Below are positions 45,206-56,891 of a stretch of 64,000 bases of DNA, in pieces (positions within the stretch are counted from its first letter, which is position 1; every line of letters begins with the position of its first letter). Origin of the DNA: Pleurostoma richardsiae (taxonomy: Eukaryota; Ascomycota; Sordariomycetes; Calosphaeriales; Pleurostomataceae); the NCBI GenBank assembly GCA_030052745.1, contig JANBVO010000003.1, forward strand, positions 248,001 to 312,000, in the 5' to 3' direction. A program made the translations under genes and the position numbers. The notes under the pieces are model-generated. The model was not told the origin of the DNA, did not search any database, and worked only from the letters and a program-made list of their open reading frames with translations.

Positions 45206-48200
45206 GGACAGTCGTCGTGGGGTGTGTATGTCTAACATCTAGACGGATCGTGGCTCTGTAAGGAAGTATCACGGTGCAAGAGGCATAGAGGTCGATATCA
45301 GACGATAGACACGAAGTGGACGGCATGGAGTCGGCGTTGCGGGAGAAACCTGTACAAAGAAAGAACACCCTGATCAATATACCTCGGAAAGAGAACATTT
45401 ACCCCTCGAAATGACGCCCAGACACTTTGTTTCCCAGGACGACGATCCCTTCCCGTGCATGAGTCTTCTAGAAGGGCGCTTCTGGCGAGGGACCACGTGG
45501 AGGCTCGATGATCACCAGCTGCAGGGCGAGGCACGGCCGCTGAGATACGTACCTAAGTCTATAGTATCGCCGTCGTACAAATATGCAGTTGGGGTGACAC
45601 AAAAACTCGAACTCCCTCACCGGGTTCGTCTGGGGTAACACGAAACAGGGATCTCGGGTTACACAATTGCCAGAACTCCCTCTCTCGGGTCGTACAGGAC
45701 GTCATCTGGGGTTACACAAAAACTCGAATCTCCCCCTCTCAGGTCGCACAAATATGCAGCTGGGGTTACACAATTGCCAGACCTCACCATTCTCGGGTTA
45801 CACAAAAGCTCAAACTCCCTCCCTCACGTCGTACAAACATGCAGTTGGGGTTACACAAATTGTCGAACCTCTGCTCTCAGGTCGTACAAGACGTCATCTC
45901 AGGTTACACAAAACCTCAAACTCACCGTCTGGGGTCGCACAGATATGCGGCTGGGGTTACACAAAAAGTCGAGCTTCCTGTCTCACGTCGTACAAAATGC
46001 ACCTGGGGTTACACAAAAACTCAAACTCCCTCCTTCAGGTTACACAAAAGCCAGACTGAAAGCCCATGGCTGTGCCCAGTATGGAGTACTCCGCGCACCA
46101 TATGCAAATCCCAGCGCGGCGGGCTGCGACCGGCGTGTTTGGTGGTCGGACGACAGACAATATCTAGATTGGCAGGGAGATGTTGAGAGCGGAGCTGAAA
46201 GATATGTTGCTCCGGGCCCGTATGCCGATTCCGGTGACGGCGATGGCGACGACGACGGGTCGGAGACCGGTGGAGATTAGGTACCAATACATCATCTGCT
46301 CGGCTGTGTATCGAGGTATCTTCTACCCGCCGAATGATGGATGTGCCATCAGTTATTAAGAAGGGCCTTGCCTGCTGTCGTACCAGAGCTCCCAGACAGA
46401 GCGGGTCGGCAGCGATGTTGGCGATGCCGGCGATACCAGAATGAGAGGTATCTGTGATTGACCATCTGTAGGGAAGGGTACCTGGGTACGTACCTGGTTG
46501 AGTGTGGGCAGAGAGGCAGAGAGACGGAGAGGGAGGTACGTACCCACCCGATCCGACAGACGGATCCGATGCCCCACCAGCTCTGATTGGATGGCCGCTA
46601 GCCACTCTGCGACTTCCCCCCAGGGGACATCCATCTCATCTACCTGCAATTAAAAGGGGTCGCGCCGCTCCTCCTCGAGGAGAGGACGCTTTCCTGCTCA
46701 GACGAGAGGGACTTGCAGGCGGCAAGAGTCGTCGACGAAGATGCGAGAATCATGCGGCAGCCCGCGAGCGTATTTTATGTGGACAGATATTCCTGGCACA
46801 ATCCCGCTGATTGGACCGACTACTACCTACTATGCAGTGCATCGGCCTGTCGGGCTGTCTGAACTCTCAAAGCAAGGAAGCCCGCCCCTTATCAGAGTCC
46901 CACCACTCCTCCGGGGAAGCGTTGCGGGCGGCCATCTGCGACCTCGAAGCTCGAAGCGAGAGCAACTCTCCTGCTCGACGTGCGACTATCGCGATGCCTG
47001 ATGCTACTCTACTTATCCATCCTGTACTCAAGGACTCCGCAGGCTGCGACCAAGGAAGCTGCCGTTGGCCCCGAATGCCGAAACATCGAGGTCCCCATGT
47101 TGAATTGCTGGAGGAGCTGTCAGCCTTAGCCTCATGTTAGTCAGGGGGAACGGCCTGCTTTAAAGCGTCCTGATTGCGTTAGCAGCATCGCAGGGTCGAA
47201 GGGGTCCCACAGTCTGCAGTCGTAGTGTGTATTATTCCGTACCTGCGTGGCCCCCCCTTTTACGCTTCACAAGCAGAGACTGGGCGCGCGACTGGGCAGC
47301 CCGCCCGTATGCAGCCGACCTATCTAGAGTAAGTGCCATGTATGCAGCCCTCCCCCTTGAAGAACACCGGAGCGGGCTGGCAGTCGATCGGGGCTTTTTC
47401 CTTCGCGTGGACTCCTCGCGCGTGCTGTACGTTACGCCGTAGCACTGTAGCATTGTCTCTCCCCTCCCCACTCCTCAGTCCTCAAACCTCAAACAAGCTG
47501 CCCTGAAAATTCCCAGGGTGCCAACCTTAGCTTCCTCCATCCATCACCAGACAGGAGCTGCCGCTTTCTGCACTGCCTTTTCGCCTTTGCCTTTTTGCCT
47601 TTGCAGCTATTCTTCTCCGACTCCCCTTGTTCGCTTCTCGAGAGCAGCATCATTTTGCATGTTGCCTTCCTGATCGACCTTGCGTCTGTCTGTTCTCCCA
47701 TCCTTCTTCGTACTTAAAACTCTCCGGTCCAATAAGGTACCTTGCGTACCTACACTACGCTTGGGCACCCTCGTCGAGCTCCCCGTCTCGACCATTCTTA
47801 CGTTCACTTCCCCCTGAATCTGCGCCTCAGCCCAACGTCAACCCGCATCAGTCGACTGCCACAACATCACCGGCCTCCCGAAGTGCCCAGGTACTGTCCT
47901 GATCGGATCTGCGCTGCAAAGAGGTACGTGTGTCTTCTATATATGAGATGGTCGGGATGCGGCTCGCATACGTGGCTGTGAACCCGGTCTCGACCGGGTC
48001 GGCGCGAGCAGGTCGCATGCGCGCGACAAGAGTGACGAGAGGGGAAATGGTTTCCCCCTACCGCACCAATTGAGCGCTGTCCGCAAACATTGTTTGCTGC
48101 TGCAGTTCGGACGACTTCTCAACTGCAGGGAATTGTTTGACCCTGCGCCATTCGTCACTACTGTCGTCTGTTCACATGCGTGAAAGTGGGAAGATTGGAG

Positions 48201-48780
48201 CTCCAGGCGACGACAAGCTGACTGATAGTTCTGTTCGGACAGATTCGAGACTTCACCTTCCCATCAACTTTTCGACAAGTCATCACCGTCGGGTTACTCT
48301 TCGCTTCGCAGCATCCCTCACCCATCGCCTTGATTGACCCGCAGCAGCGTTACACACGCTCTCTGTCGCCCACTCGCACTGCCCGCAGCTTCCTCCCCTC
48401 AACACGAGACGACAACGCAAGCGCTTGGTGATCGACCAGCAAAAGCACCAATCAGACAGCGCAGCCCATTACATCCATTAAAGCCGTCCACGGCAAGAAA
48501 GTGAGCAGGAGCTGCACCCTCACATCTCCCGCACCTCCTCCTCCTTCACCACATCTCAAGCACATCGTACGCGTCTCTTGTCCCGGAAACACACTTACCA
48601 GGTGCGACAGATCGGTGCGTGTCGTGCATGGTCTGTCCTCATCGTCGGGTCACACCTGCCTTGCCGTGTCTGCTCTCGTTGCACCTGCCTCGGGGTGACA
48701 AGAGCCTGAAACAGCCGGTTCATGCTCTACTGGTCCCAGTAGCAGCACCTTCACCTCACCCTCACAAATAAATACAGAGA
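45206..48780. other. 3.6-kb interval: minisatellite and long septin leader
   Basis: Begins with the 3' end of the ABC1 kinase gene, then a minisatellite (45570-46055). A (GATGGC/GACGAC)-rich patch lies near 46235-46260, and GGTACGTACC words near 46478-46545. From about 47480 to the septin start the sequence is CT-rich and intron-like, suggesting a long 5' leader (possibly with a 5'-UTR intron; a GTACGT-type donor occurs near 47923). No other gene was recognised. Confidence 0.45.
45570..46055. repeat. Minisatellite, about 53-bp composite unit
   Basis: About eight to nine diverged units, each made of two half-units: one containing GGGGTTACACAAAAACTC and one containing GGTCGTACAAATATGCAG. GGTTACACA recurs at about 45656, 45710, 45764, 45796, 45850, 45902, 45955, 46008 and 46038, giving a main period near 53 bp with some half-length steps. 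Both + frames stay partly open through it because of the repeat, not because of a gene. Confidence 0.85.
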
Positions 48781-50393
48781 ATGAGTGCGCCGCCTCGTCG
48801 CTCCAGTCTCGGAATGTTACTACGACGCAGCAAGTCGGGCGACCTGGGGAAGGGCAGCAAGAAGCAGCAGGCCCTTAGAGAGCAGGAACTCCAGCGCCAG
48901 CGCGATGCCGCCATCCCCAAGTCTCCGCCCCGCCTGCCCGCCCTCTACAACGGCGCCCCGGCGCCCCAGCTGCAGACCTTCGGCGGCGACGCCCATCCCG
49001 ACTCCCTCGCCGTTGGCTCGGCCAGACCTGACCACCCGTTCTCGACACCTCGTCCGTCGATGGAGCCCAGCCGCTCTGTAGCGAGTGTTCCTGTGCCCCC
49101 GGTTCCCGGCTTCGATCCCTACGCCCGCACCGAGAGTATGACGCACCGCGGCCGCTATAGTTACGCGAGCAGTGCGATCAGCACTATCAACAGCCCTAGA
49201 CGGGTCCGCAGACGCAAGGACCCCACCCCTTTCAAGTATGTCTCAGAAGACCCCAAGCCCCTCTCCGCTTGATCTCGGGCCGTCCCGCTAACAGATATTC
49301 CTGCAGCATCCTCATCGTTGGCACGCGCGGCTCGGGCAAGACGTCCTTCCTCGAGTTTCTCAAGAGTGCCCTGGCTCTCCCTGCGAAGAAGCGATCCAAG
49401 CACACCATGGATGCCGACGACTTTACTCCTAGAGCACCTCCATCTGGCAACTTTATTCCTCATTATCTTGAGTCTGAAATCGATGGCGAGAGGGTTGGCC
49501 TGACCCTGTGGGATTCCGAGGGACTAGAGAAGAACGTGGTAGATCTCCAGCTCCGTGAGATGTCGTCCTTCTTGGAGAGCAAGTTCGAGGAAACGTTCAA
49601 TGAGGAGATGAAGGTCATGAGATCACCTGGAGTACAGGATACCCACATCCATGCCGTATTCATGGTCCTCGACCCGGCCCGCCTGGACAGGAATCTCTCC
49701 GCCGCCAAGGCGCTCGCCACCAACGGCCACAACGGCAATGCCAAGTACCACCCTCAGAGCCGCGTCATCGGCAGCTTGGACGAGGATCTTGATCTCCAGG
49801 TGTTGCGCACCTTGCAGGGCAAGACGACTGTCATTCCCGTCATCTCCAAGGCCGACACCATCACCACGAAGCACATGGCTGTGCTGAAGAAGACCGTGTG
49901 GGACAGCCTTAAGAAGGCGGATCTGGACCCCCTGGAGGCGCTCGGCCTGGACGACGACGCTACCTCGACTTCTAGCCGGATTGAGGAAGAAGACGAGGAC
50001 GAGATTGAGCACAGTGATGTTGAGACCCCCGAGGCGGAGGAACTTCCTATCCAGGGCTCGCAGACGCCCGCCTCAAAAAGCTCCAAGAGACTGTCGGGCC
50101 AGTCAGGCCGTCGGACGAATGGTAGCCAAGAGGAGTCAAAGGAGGAAGAGGGGCCTGCTGTTCCCATGTCGATCATCAGCCCTGATATCTACGAGCCTGG
50201 CGTCGTCGGCCGTCAGTTCCCTTGGGGCTTTGCCGACCCGTACAACGACGAGCACTGCGACTTTCTCCGCCTTAAGGATGCCGTCTTCAGCGAGTGGCGC
50301 GGTGAGCTCCGCGAGGCCAGCAGAGAGCAGTGGTATGAGAACTGGCGGACGAGCAGGCTCAAGCAGCGGGACGGCATGACCCGCCGCAGATGA
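48781..50393 (+). CDS. aspE: AspE-type septin GTPase
   Basis: Septin of the filamentous-fungus-specific AspE group, a GTP-binding cytoskeletal protein involved in septation and hyphal morphogenesis. Exons 48781-49235 and 49307-50393 give 513 aa. Residues 1-150 are a disordered basic extension (MSAPPRRSSLGMLLRRSKSG). The GTPase domain starts NILIVGTRGSGKTSFLEFL, with the P-loop (G1) at about 157-165. G3 is DSEG (about 221) and G4 is SKAD (about 332). An acidic insert (EEEDEDEIEHSD) interrupts the region before the septin-unique element, which reads VVGRQFPWGFADPYNDEHCDF and the terminal LKDAVFSEWRGELREASREQWYENW. There is no C-terminal coiled coil, as expected for AspE. The intron lies just upstream of the P-loop. 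Confidence 0.88.
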
Positions 50394-52569
50394 GCAGGGC
50401 CGCATAGTTCCACGATTCTTGCAACCAAGCTGTCATTAATCAGAGAGGATGCTTGTCCAGCTGGAGCGCCCGGCTCAGCTCAGTTCCGGAAGCTGCTTGG
50501 AGCAGCCCATACGAGTGCAACGACTCACAACTCGCGTGTTTATTTTCCTGTCTTGTCTTATTTTCAATCAACAACGCACTGCAGCATACCCCATTTCCTT
50601 TATCCGCAGATCGGCTTCATTTCTCCGGCTCTCAAGCTATTGAGAGCGGAGAATAAAGCACGACTCGACATCTATTTCTCCAACCTCCTCTGAGCCCGAC
50701 GAGACCGACCTACCTTTGGGCGGGAACGGGCAACCCTGGCGTCACCGGAGGAAAGAGACTTCTCGCAAAGGGCTTCCCCATTGAGCGCCAAGCGCGACAC
50801 ATATCATGCGGGCCTCTCGAACTTCATCATTTGTCTGGATTAGATGCACAGGTGGAAAAAAGGCAGGCCATCTTCACGAAGCCCTCACCCATACATACCT
50901 CCTTCACCTCCCGGGGACGGAGGAAGGAAGCCGCTGCTTTCGACTACGTGTCGTTTCCACACCTTTTTTCTTACCTTCTGGTCTCTACTCTTTTAGGATT
51001 CCCCCCTTGAGTCGTTTGGAAGCGGCTGGTTTTACTTGTTTATGGATTGAGAAAGCAAGCAAAACCCCCAGCAGCATCTGCGAAATGTCTGTTTTCCCTT
51101 TAGACGAGCTGAGAGGGGAAAATTCGGGGAACACGAGACTGGGAGAGAACTACCTTGCTTATCGCTGCTGCTTGACGCACAGTATCGGACGTCTACGGAT
51201 ATCGACCTCGCCCTAGCCTCCTTCTCTTCTCCTTTCGAAAGGGAACATTGGGTTCTCTGGAGATCGAGTCCGGTTCTGCTGGGCGGAGGGGCGGACTTAT
51301 TCGCCCCTGGCCGAGACGGATGAGGGCCGGCGAGGGTACGGCGGGCAGCTAGCACGGAATTTTGAGTCTTAGGGTAGCAGCAGCAGTATGAGTGAAGCCT
51401 CAACTTCTTTTTCTTTTCGAAAGAATTCTTTTCGCGTATATGTCCCTGGGTTCCTACCGTGATGTCCATTATTTGGCTTCGTCGCGTAGTATCTGAGATG
51501 TTGCTGCCTCGCTATCTACCTCTAGGCTTGGTGAATGGTGAGATCCGCTGATATGTGTGGACTTCAAGTGTGTAAAGTCTGGCGTCCATCGTCTGTCTTG
51601 CCTGCGTCTCTCGCCCACGTGGTGGTAACTCCGACGGAGCGGCAGTGTCTGAGACATTCAGCCTGACAAGGCGTACCAAGCCAGTGAGCTCTACGACGGG
51701 GAGAACCGTGCGGCATTGTTGAAAAAGGGAGAGAAAAAAAAACAAGGTTTTGTTTGCTACAAGTCGGACGTCGGGGAGGTGGTGAGACATTACCCCAGTT
51801 ACTGTCTGAGTTGATTCATAGCGCCTCTGGCCCGACAGAAGAACCATCGACAGTCGCTGTGGACGACGACGACGACGACGACGACTACTACCACGACTAC
51901 GACCACGACCACGACAACGACAACGACCACGACCACGACCACGACGACCACGACCACGACGCGTGGGCATGCCTAGTTGAGAAGAGGGATGGCTTTGAGG
52001 GTGGGGCACCGGGAGGATGAGTTGGGGCTCGAGGTTTTGCTGCAGCTGCAGCTGCATGTTTGGGAGGGTCGCGTAGCACGCATCGCAGGAGGTTCATAAT
52101 CGCTGACAGGCAAACAGACAGACAAGCTGATAGCAGGGCGAGGCGAGACGAGGCGAGACGAGTACAGAGAATGAACGATTTCGAGCAGACCCGCGGCGAA
52201 GTGCCCATCTACTTCCTTCCCACCTCCCTCCAGGCAGTAGTAGTTGAAAACATCGAAAAGAAGCTCTGGGCGGTTCACACGCACACAAATCTTCGCAACT
52301 CAAACGCAAACCCTAAATACGCCCCCAAGCCGACACACCAACACACAGAGGACCCGACGGTCCAGAAGCCAGCCAAACAATCCCTCATTCGCACGCGCGA
52401 GCGGTATACCGAGACCATCCAGCAGAACGAGGGGGTATCAGGAAAACACACCAGCGTACAGCCAAGCCCTATTACCTCTCCCTATCCGCCGGCCCCCACC
52501 AGCCTCCTCAGCAAACAAAAATCCACCGCGACTATAATACGAAACAGTGAGAAGAACGAAGAAAGGGTC
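50394..52569. other. Convergent intergenic region with a GAC/CAC microsatellite
   Basis: About 2.2 kb between the septin and telobox genes. It holds a GAC/CAC satellite (51861-51960), a poly-A run near 51735, and a short GAGGCGAGAC tandem at about 52139-52160. I find no gene; ORFs crossing the satellite are low-complexity artefacts. Confidence 0.4.
51861..51960. repeat. GAC/CAC trinucleotide satellite
   Basis: A run of GAC codon-like units grades into alternating GAC-CAC hexamers. In the + frame it would read poly-Asp then Asp-His repeats, and in the minus frame Trp-Ser/Ser-Trp repeats. Neither belongs to a recognisable protein. Confidence 0.85.
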
Positions 52570-55067
52570 TCAGGCGAAGACGTCCTGCTGGTAGAGGGTG
52601 TTGATGGGGTTGCCGTTGACATCCAGGTCCATCTCCCTCCGGTCCGGGTTCCTGCCGACGTCGATCACAGCCTGGCGTTCCTTCCTGCCGAGGACGACGA
52701 GGTCGAAGGCTGGTGGGAGAACGGAGTCGGTCCTGCGGGGATCAAGTCAGCTCAAATGATATCCTTGAAAGTAGCCCTCGCTAGGAGGAGGCAGAATAGA
52801 CCGTAGAGATACACAAGAGTAGATGGGAAGGTGATACATACTTCAAAAAGTCAACCTTGATATTCCGTGCCTTGTCCCGGAGGGCCTGCTGATCACGCAT
52901 CTGGTTGAACTTAAGCGTGCCGTCCGCACACGCCCGCTCGATGACGCTCCACTTGGCCTTGTAGGTGTTGGTGGCGATGATCAGCAGCTGCACGTCGTGA
53001 TCCGTCCAGCGGTGTCTCGTTTGGGGCACTCTCGCCTTGCGGTGCAGCAGCGAGACCTGCCGTGACATCTGAGAGAGCGCCGCAAGGTCGGGCTGGCTGA
53101 ACGCTGGAGGAGGCGGGAGGACCGACGAAGACGGAACACCCGCGCCCGGGTTTGAGGGCGGCAAGGACGAAGAGACATACGCGTCTGGTCGAGGCGGAGG
53201 TGGCATTCTCCGCGCCTCGTCGATCCGTACCTTCTTAGGAGCCGGTTCGGATTTGAACTGCGCTCGTCTGTGATAGTCCGGCACGCGGTCGTCCCTCTCG
53301 AACTCGTCGTCCTCTTCATGCGGGCTGGACTCGTACTGACGTTTCACGTTGGCTGATGCTGCAGCGGACCCAGCGTAGAGGGTTCCATTGTTGGCAGAGG
53401 ACTGCGGTGGGTTCTGGCTTGACAAGATCCTTGCCTTCTTGATGAGCTCCTCGTTGCTGAAGCTCGCAGCTGATGCTCTATCAGGGGTCTGAGATGCACG
53501 TGGCTGGAAAGAAGAAGGGACGGCACTGGCGGCCTTCTCCATCCGCATTAGGCCCTGAATCGCGCTCGCACTGACGCGCGCAGATCTACGGTTGTCAGCG
53601 ACATACCTGGAGTGCTAGAGGGGGCATGTGAACGGGATTAAGAAAGGCTTACCCAGCTTGGCTTTGAGGAGCACGGTTGATGGCTTGAGAGTAGCCATCC
53701 GACTCCACCTGCGATCCCAGTTCCTCAGACTGTGGTTGCGGCGAAGCTGGCGCATCGACGAAGTCGTTCAGAGAAGAACTGCCTAGGTCCTTGATCAGGT
53801 CAAACCGGTCCGACGCCCATACCTTCAGGGCCTCTATAAGCTCGTCATCCGGAAAGTGCTCTTCCAGCTTCGCCAGGTCAGCTGCCTCGCCTTGGCCCGT
53901 CAGCAGAGAACGTATGTTGGAAATCCGGGTATGATAGTTGTCGCGTAATTCGTCAATATCGTTGATGTCAATATTGACGCCATCGAGGTTCCTGTAGGGG
54001 CCATGATCCAATAATTTATTGAAAGACTCCAGATCACTAGCCTCCCGGACCGCATCGTCGTCGCAGAAGATGAGCGCAAGCCCTGTTAGAGGGTCTGCGT
54101 CTGAGCTGTCAAGCTGGCCGAGGTACGCAATAAAGCGTTGAGTCCGTATGTCGAGCGCCAGCCTCACCAGTTCTGGAAAGCTCTCTCCAACCCACTGGCC
54201 CAGATCCGGCACACTGGTAGGCAAGAAAGCGCTAGGGAAGACATCGTCAATCCTGTCAACCAAAGTGGGGATCTCGTCCTCAAACAAATCGCCGAGCAAC
54301 GAAGCCAGATTGGCAGCAGCAATTGCTCTGGCAGCGGCGGGGCGGTCAATGTCGTCTCCAGTGACTTTTTCAAGAATATCCTCGGGGCGGACGAAGCGGT
54401 CTTCAGGCTCGGCATAGAGATGAATCGGACGCCGCAACGCATCCAAAGCAGCCCTGTGCGACTGGCCCACGATCTTCCACGTCTCTTCATCTCCATCGTC
54501 GGTTGACAGATGGTTCTGGAGAGTATCGGCCGCCCTGAATAGTGCGTCCAAAAGGTTCCGATTCAGCTTCGGCTGGGAACGACCCCGGCCGGGGGTCAGC
54601 TCCACACTCCCCCGGGCACTGGAGGGCAGAAAGTCCCGAACGTCAGGCAGCGAGGACAACTCTTCCACCACGGGGTCGAGCGCTGAACGCAGAGGTTCAG
54701 TTTGAAATGCTCATGAGAGGGTTCATTGAAGATACTCACTGGCTTGCGGCTGAGATACAGGGAAGTCGACGCTAGTGACGCGCGACGTGCTGGACCTGAT
54801 GCTCTGGACACTCTGCTCGCGCACATTGCGACGCGTCCCACGCCGGGGAGGCTCGATGCGCGCCTCGGCCTCGAGCTCTCGACTCTGACTTCTAGTCATC
54901 CTGCTGATTTGCGTAGATGGCGGAGGAGGCATCAAGGCCGCTGCATCAGGCTGCTCAGGCTGCTTTGAGTTGCCGCGGGTGCTGTGCCTCGTCGAGGTTG
55001 GCGGCGAGGCGGAGGCGTCTGACAAGGGTTTGGTCCCCCCCCTGCCTCTTCCGCGACGCCCAGTCAT
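52570..55067 (-). CDS. Telobox Myb protein, TRF/Taz1-like telomere-binding factor
   Basis: Probable double-strand telomere-repeat-binding protein. Exons 54740-55067, 53653-54682, 52842-53585 and 52570-52732 give 754 aa. The N-terminus is a disordered Arg/Gly-rich tail (MTGRRGRGRGG). A mostly helical region from about 125 to 430 could be a diverged TRFH-type dimerisation domain (inference from position). The single Myb domain is near the C-terminus (about 642-701): HRWTDHDVQLLIIATNTY ... KWSVIERAC ... FNQMRDQQALRDKARNIK, then VDFLK. The last helix matches the telobox consensus (LKDKxRNxK) seen in Tbf1, Taz1 and TRF proteins. One C-terminal Myb with a long helical N-terminal region is the TRF/Taz1 layout. 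The final intron follows the telobox, and the last exon adds a conserved-looking tail (DSVLPPAFDLVVLGRKERQA). Its own promoter contains TTAGGG repeats. Confidence 0.82.
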
Positions 55068-55427
55068 GGTGTATATCGTTGTGCGCGCCTCGAGACGAGC
55101 TTCCGCAGCCTTGCCGGATCGTTCTCACCCGTGCTGGAGTACGTACGTGAATTTAAGAAAGAGGGTTAGGGTTAGGATGCATCGGCGCGGGCTAGGCGAA
55201 TGAAAAGTGCAATCACGAAAACAAAGACTTGTGGGGAGGTGCGGTGGGTGCAGTGCAGATGCAGCGACCCGCAGCACTTGACACCTGAGAAATCAGGCAC
55301 TAAGCACCCGAACGTCGATGTTACTAAAAATACCTCAGGTACCTCAAACTAGTACTTAATTAAGCAAATCTCGCGTGGACTTGTCAGGTACCCGTCAGGC
55401 CCCGCATCGAATGTACTGTGGTCTAGT
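55068..55427. promoter_or_regulatory. Promoter of the telobox gene
   Basis: Holds the two telomeric repeats (55163-55176) and GGTACC/AGGTACC words at about 55335-55395. No coding sequence was identified. Confidence 0.5.
55163..55176. promoter_or_regulatory. Interstitial telomere-like repeat upstream of the telobox gene
   Basis: GGGTTAGGGTTAGG, a little over two TTAGGG units, lies 96-109 bp upstream of the start codon of the telobox-Myb gene (reading CCTAACCCTAACCC on that gene's strand). TRF/Tbf1-type telobox domains bind this sequence, so autoregulation is possible. Confidence 0.7.
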
Positions 55428-55880
55428 GTGTTTAACCCAGACACAGTCGATAACAACAACGATAGATGCTGCACTGCATCCAGAGATTGTTTGAACACGC
55501 CTCAAAATCGAGAGAGGCAGCGCTTGATCAGACATAAGTCGAGTGGGCTCAGGATTGCCCATAGGCACCTCAGCGAAAACCTGAACAAATACAAGAGAAC
55601 CTGTGATTATCTGCACATCAAGCATTCGTTCTACTATACAAGATGTAGAGAAAGGGACGCCAAACACATCTGCGAGGAGTATAGTGTGGCCGAATGTGAT
55701 AAGGCAAAGGCTAATGGAACATACTGTCCTACAATCTCCGCTGCAGAGGTTCAGACGAGCGGACCAGTTGCGTTTGGATCTTCAAAGCAGCGCGGTGACT
55801 GTCTCAAATGCCCACCTCCACTCCCTGTGAGCGACCCAGGCTTTCCTTTCACGAAAAGCCCCAAACTGAAGGTCTTGTGA
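55428..55880 (+). CDS. Uncharacterised Cys-rich coding segment (5' end uncertain)
   Basis: Open frame of about 150 codons with a protein-like, cysteine- and charge-rich middle: CDYLHIKHSFYYTRCRERD, CEEYSVAECDKAKANGTYC. The Cys spacing and the Tyr-rich segment resemble short fungal-specific proteins of unknown function, but I cannot name the family. The frame has no ATG at its start, so a first exon upstream or a decayed start is likely. Its 3' end overlaps the 3' end of the kinase pseudogene on the other strand by about 30 nt. Confidence 0.35.
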   Translation: MFNPDTVDNNNDRCCTASRDCLNTPQNRERQRLIRHKSSGLRIAHRHLSENLNKYKRTCDYLHIKHSFYYTRCRERDAKHICEEYSVAECDKAKANGTYCPTISAAEVQTSGPVAFGSSKQRGDCLKCPPPLPVSDPGFPFTKSPKLKVL

Positions 55881-56801
55881 GCAGTCTCGAGGACAAGGCC
55901 CACCAAGTTAAAGGCACGGCGACGATGAAGCCGAGACTAATCATCGGCCAGCGACCTATCTGCCGTTGTCGTTTGGCTAAGGAGCGTTTCATTTCGGCTG
56001 CTGCTTGGTTGAGTGAAGATACAGCACGTACAGCAACGCAGAGGACCGCACCTTCTTGTTTCACTTCTTGCAGAAGCTCATCAACTGTCATGTAACCGCC
56101 ACTCCAGCACTTGGATATGGCGGTTTGCATTGCAGGCAGGTGATCCAGGGCAGGGAAGGCCCCATTCCTGATGGCTCTCTCGATGTCGATAGCACCATGC
56201 CCTGCAAATGGGTCCTTACCACCCAAGATCTCGAAAAATGTGCTGCCAAGAGCGAAAATTTCTCTCTTCACTGACGGGTCGTCAATATCAGGATGCGAGT
56301 GGCTTGTGCCATACCACCCTAAGGGCTCTTCCCCATCAATAGACGAGCCGGCAAAATCCCCAACTAGAGCATTATAGTCGGCATCCAGAAAAATATTATT
56401 GCAGGAAATATCGAATGAACGAAGGAGATCGCCTCGGTCGCCTGTTCCGCCCATTTCAATCTTGTCACAAGCGGAGGGATCTCGTCTCGAGAGCGTTGAA
56501 GATATTGACTAACCGTCCCATGCGGAGCGAATTGCAGGAGGACGCTGCTCTCCAGGGAGCCGTAGTATGGCAAGATCGTCTGGTGCCGGCCCAGGCGTTC
56601 ATAAACGACGACCTCCCGCTGTCTTTCCAATGGATTAGTGTAGCACTTGGCTACAGCGTCAACGCGAAGCACCCAGGATGAGATTCCTGATCCGACCAGG
56701 CCATTGTCGTAGATCCGATCCGGTACATCAACTTTTACAATCTTCGTCATGCCGTCCGGCTCATCGACTACGCAGCGGCAGGTGTTCGATGCGTTTGGCA
56801 T
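55849..56801 (-). pseudogene. Frameshifted protein-kinase-like gene
   Basis: Two adjoining frames together read as one fungal kinase. The upstream frame (start about 56801, MPNASNTCRC) gives the N-lobe: LVGSGISSWVLRVDAVAKCY, then QREVVVYERLGRHQTILPYY, ending in the AISFVHS helix at about 56410. The downstream frame resumes with DISCNNIFLDADYNALVGDF, giving the rest of the catalytic loop, a DFA in place of DFG, and the C-lobe REIFALGSTFFEILGGKDPF. The expected residues between FVH and DIS, including the histidine before the catalytic aspartate, are missing and the frame shifts there. A short direct repeat (CATTC) at the junction suggests a deletion between repeats. No intron signals explain the change. 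The C-terminus ends in a hydrophobic segment (MISLGFIVAVPLTWWALSS). Confidence 0.7.
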
Positions 56802-56891
56802 CGGTGTTCCGTATCGCGTGTCGTCTTCAATCAGACACGAGGAATGCCGAGCCGCAGGTCCATTGTTGTTGCGGGGTCCTGTGCAGTACAA

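Noticed and set aside
45667-46280. Overlapping plus-strand ORFs of 130-168 codons
   Set aside because: They arise from the minisatellite whose unit lacks stops in some frames; the predicted peptides are repetitive and start within the array.
51754-52020. Plus-strand ORF rich in Asp and His
   Set aside because: Produced by the GAC/CAC satellite rather than by a gene.
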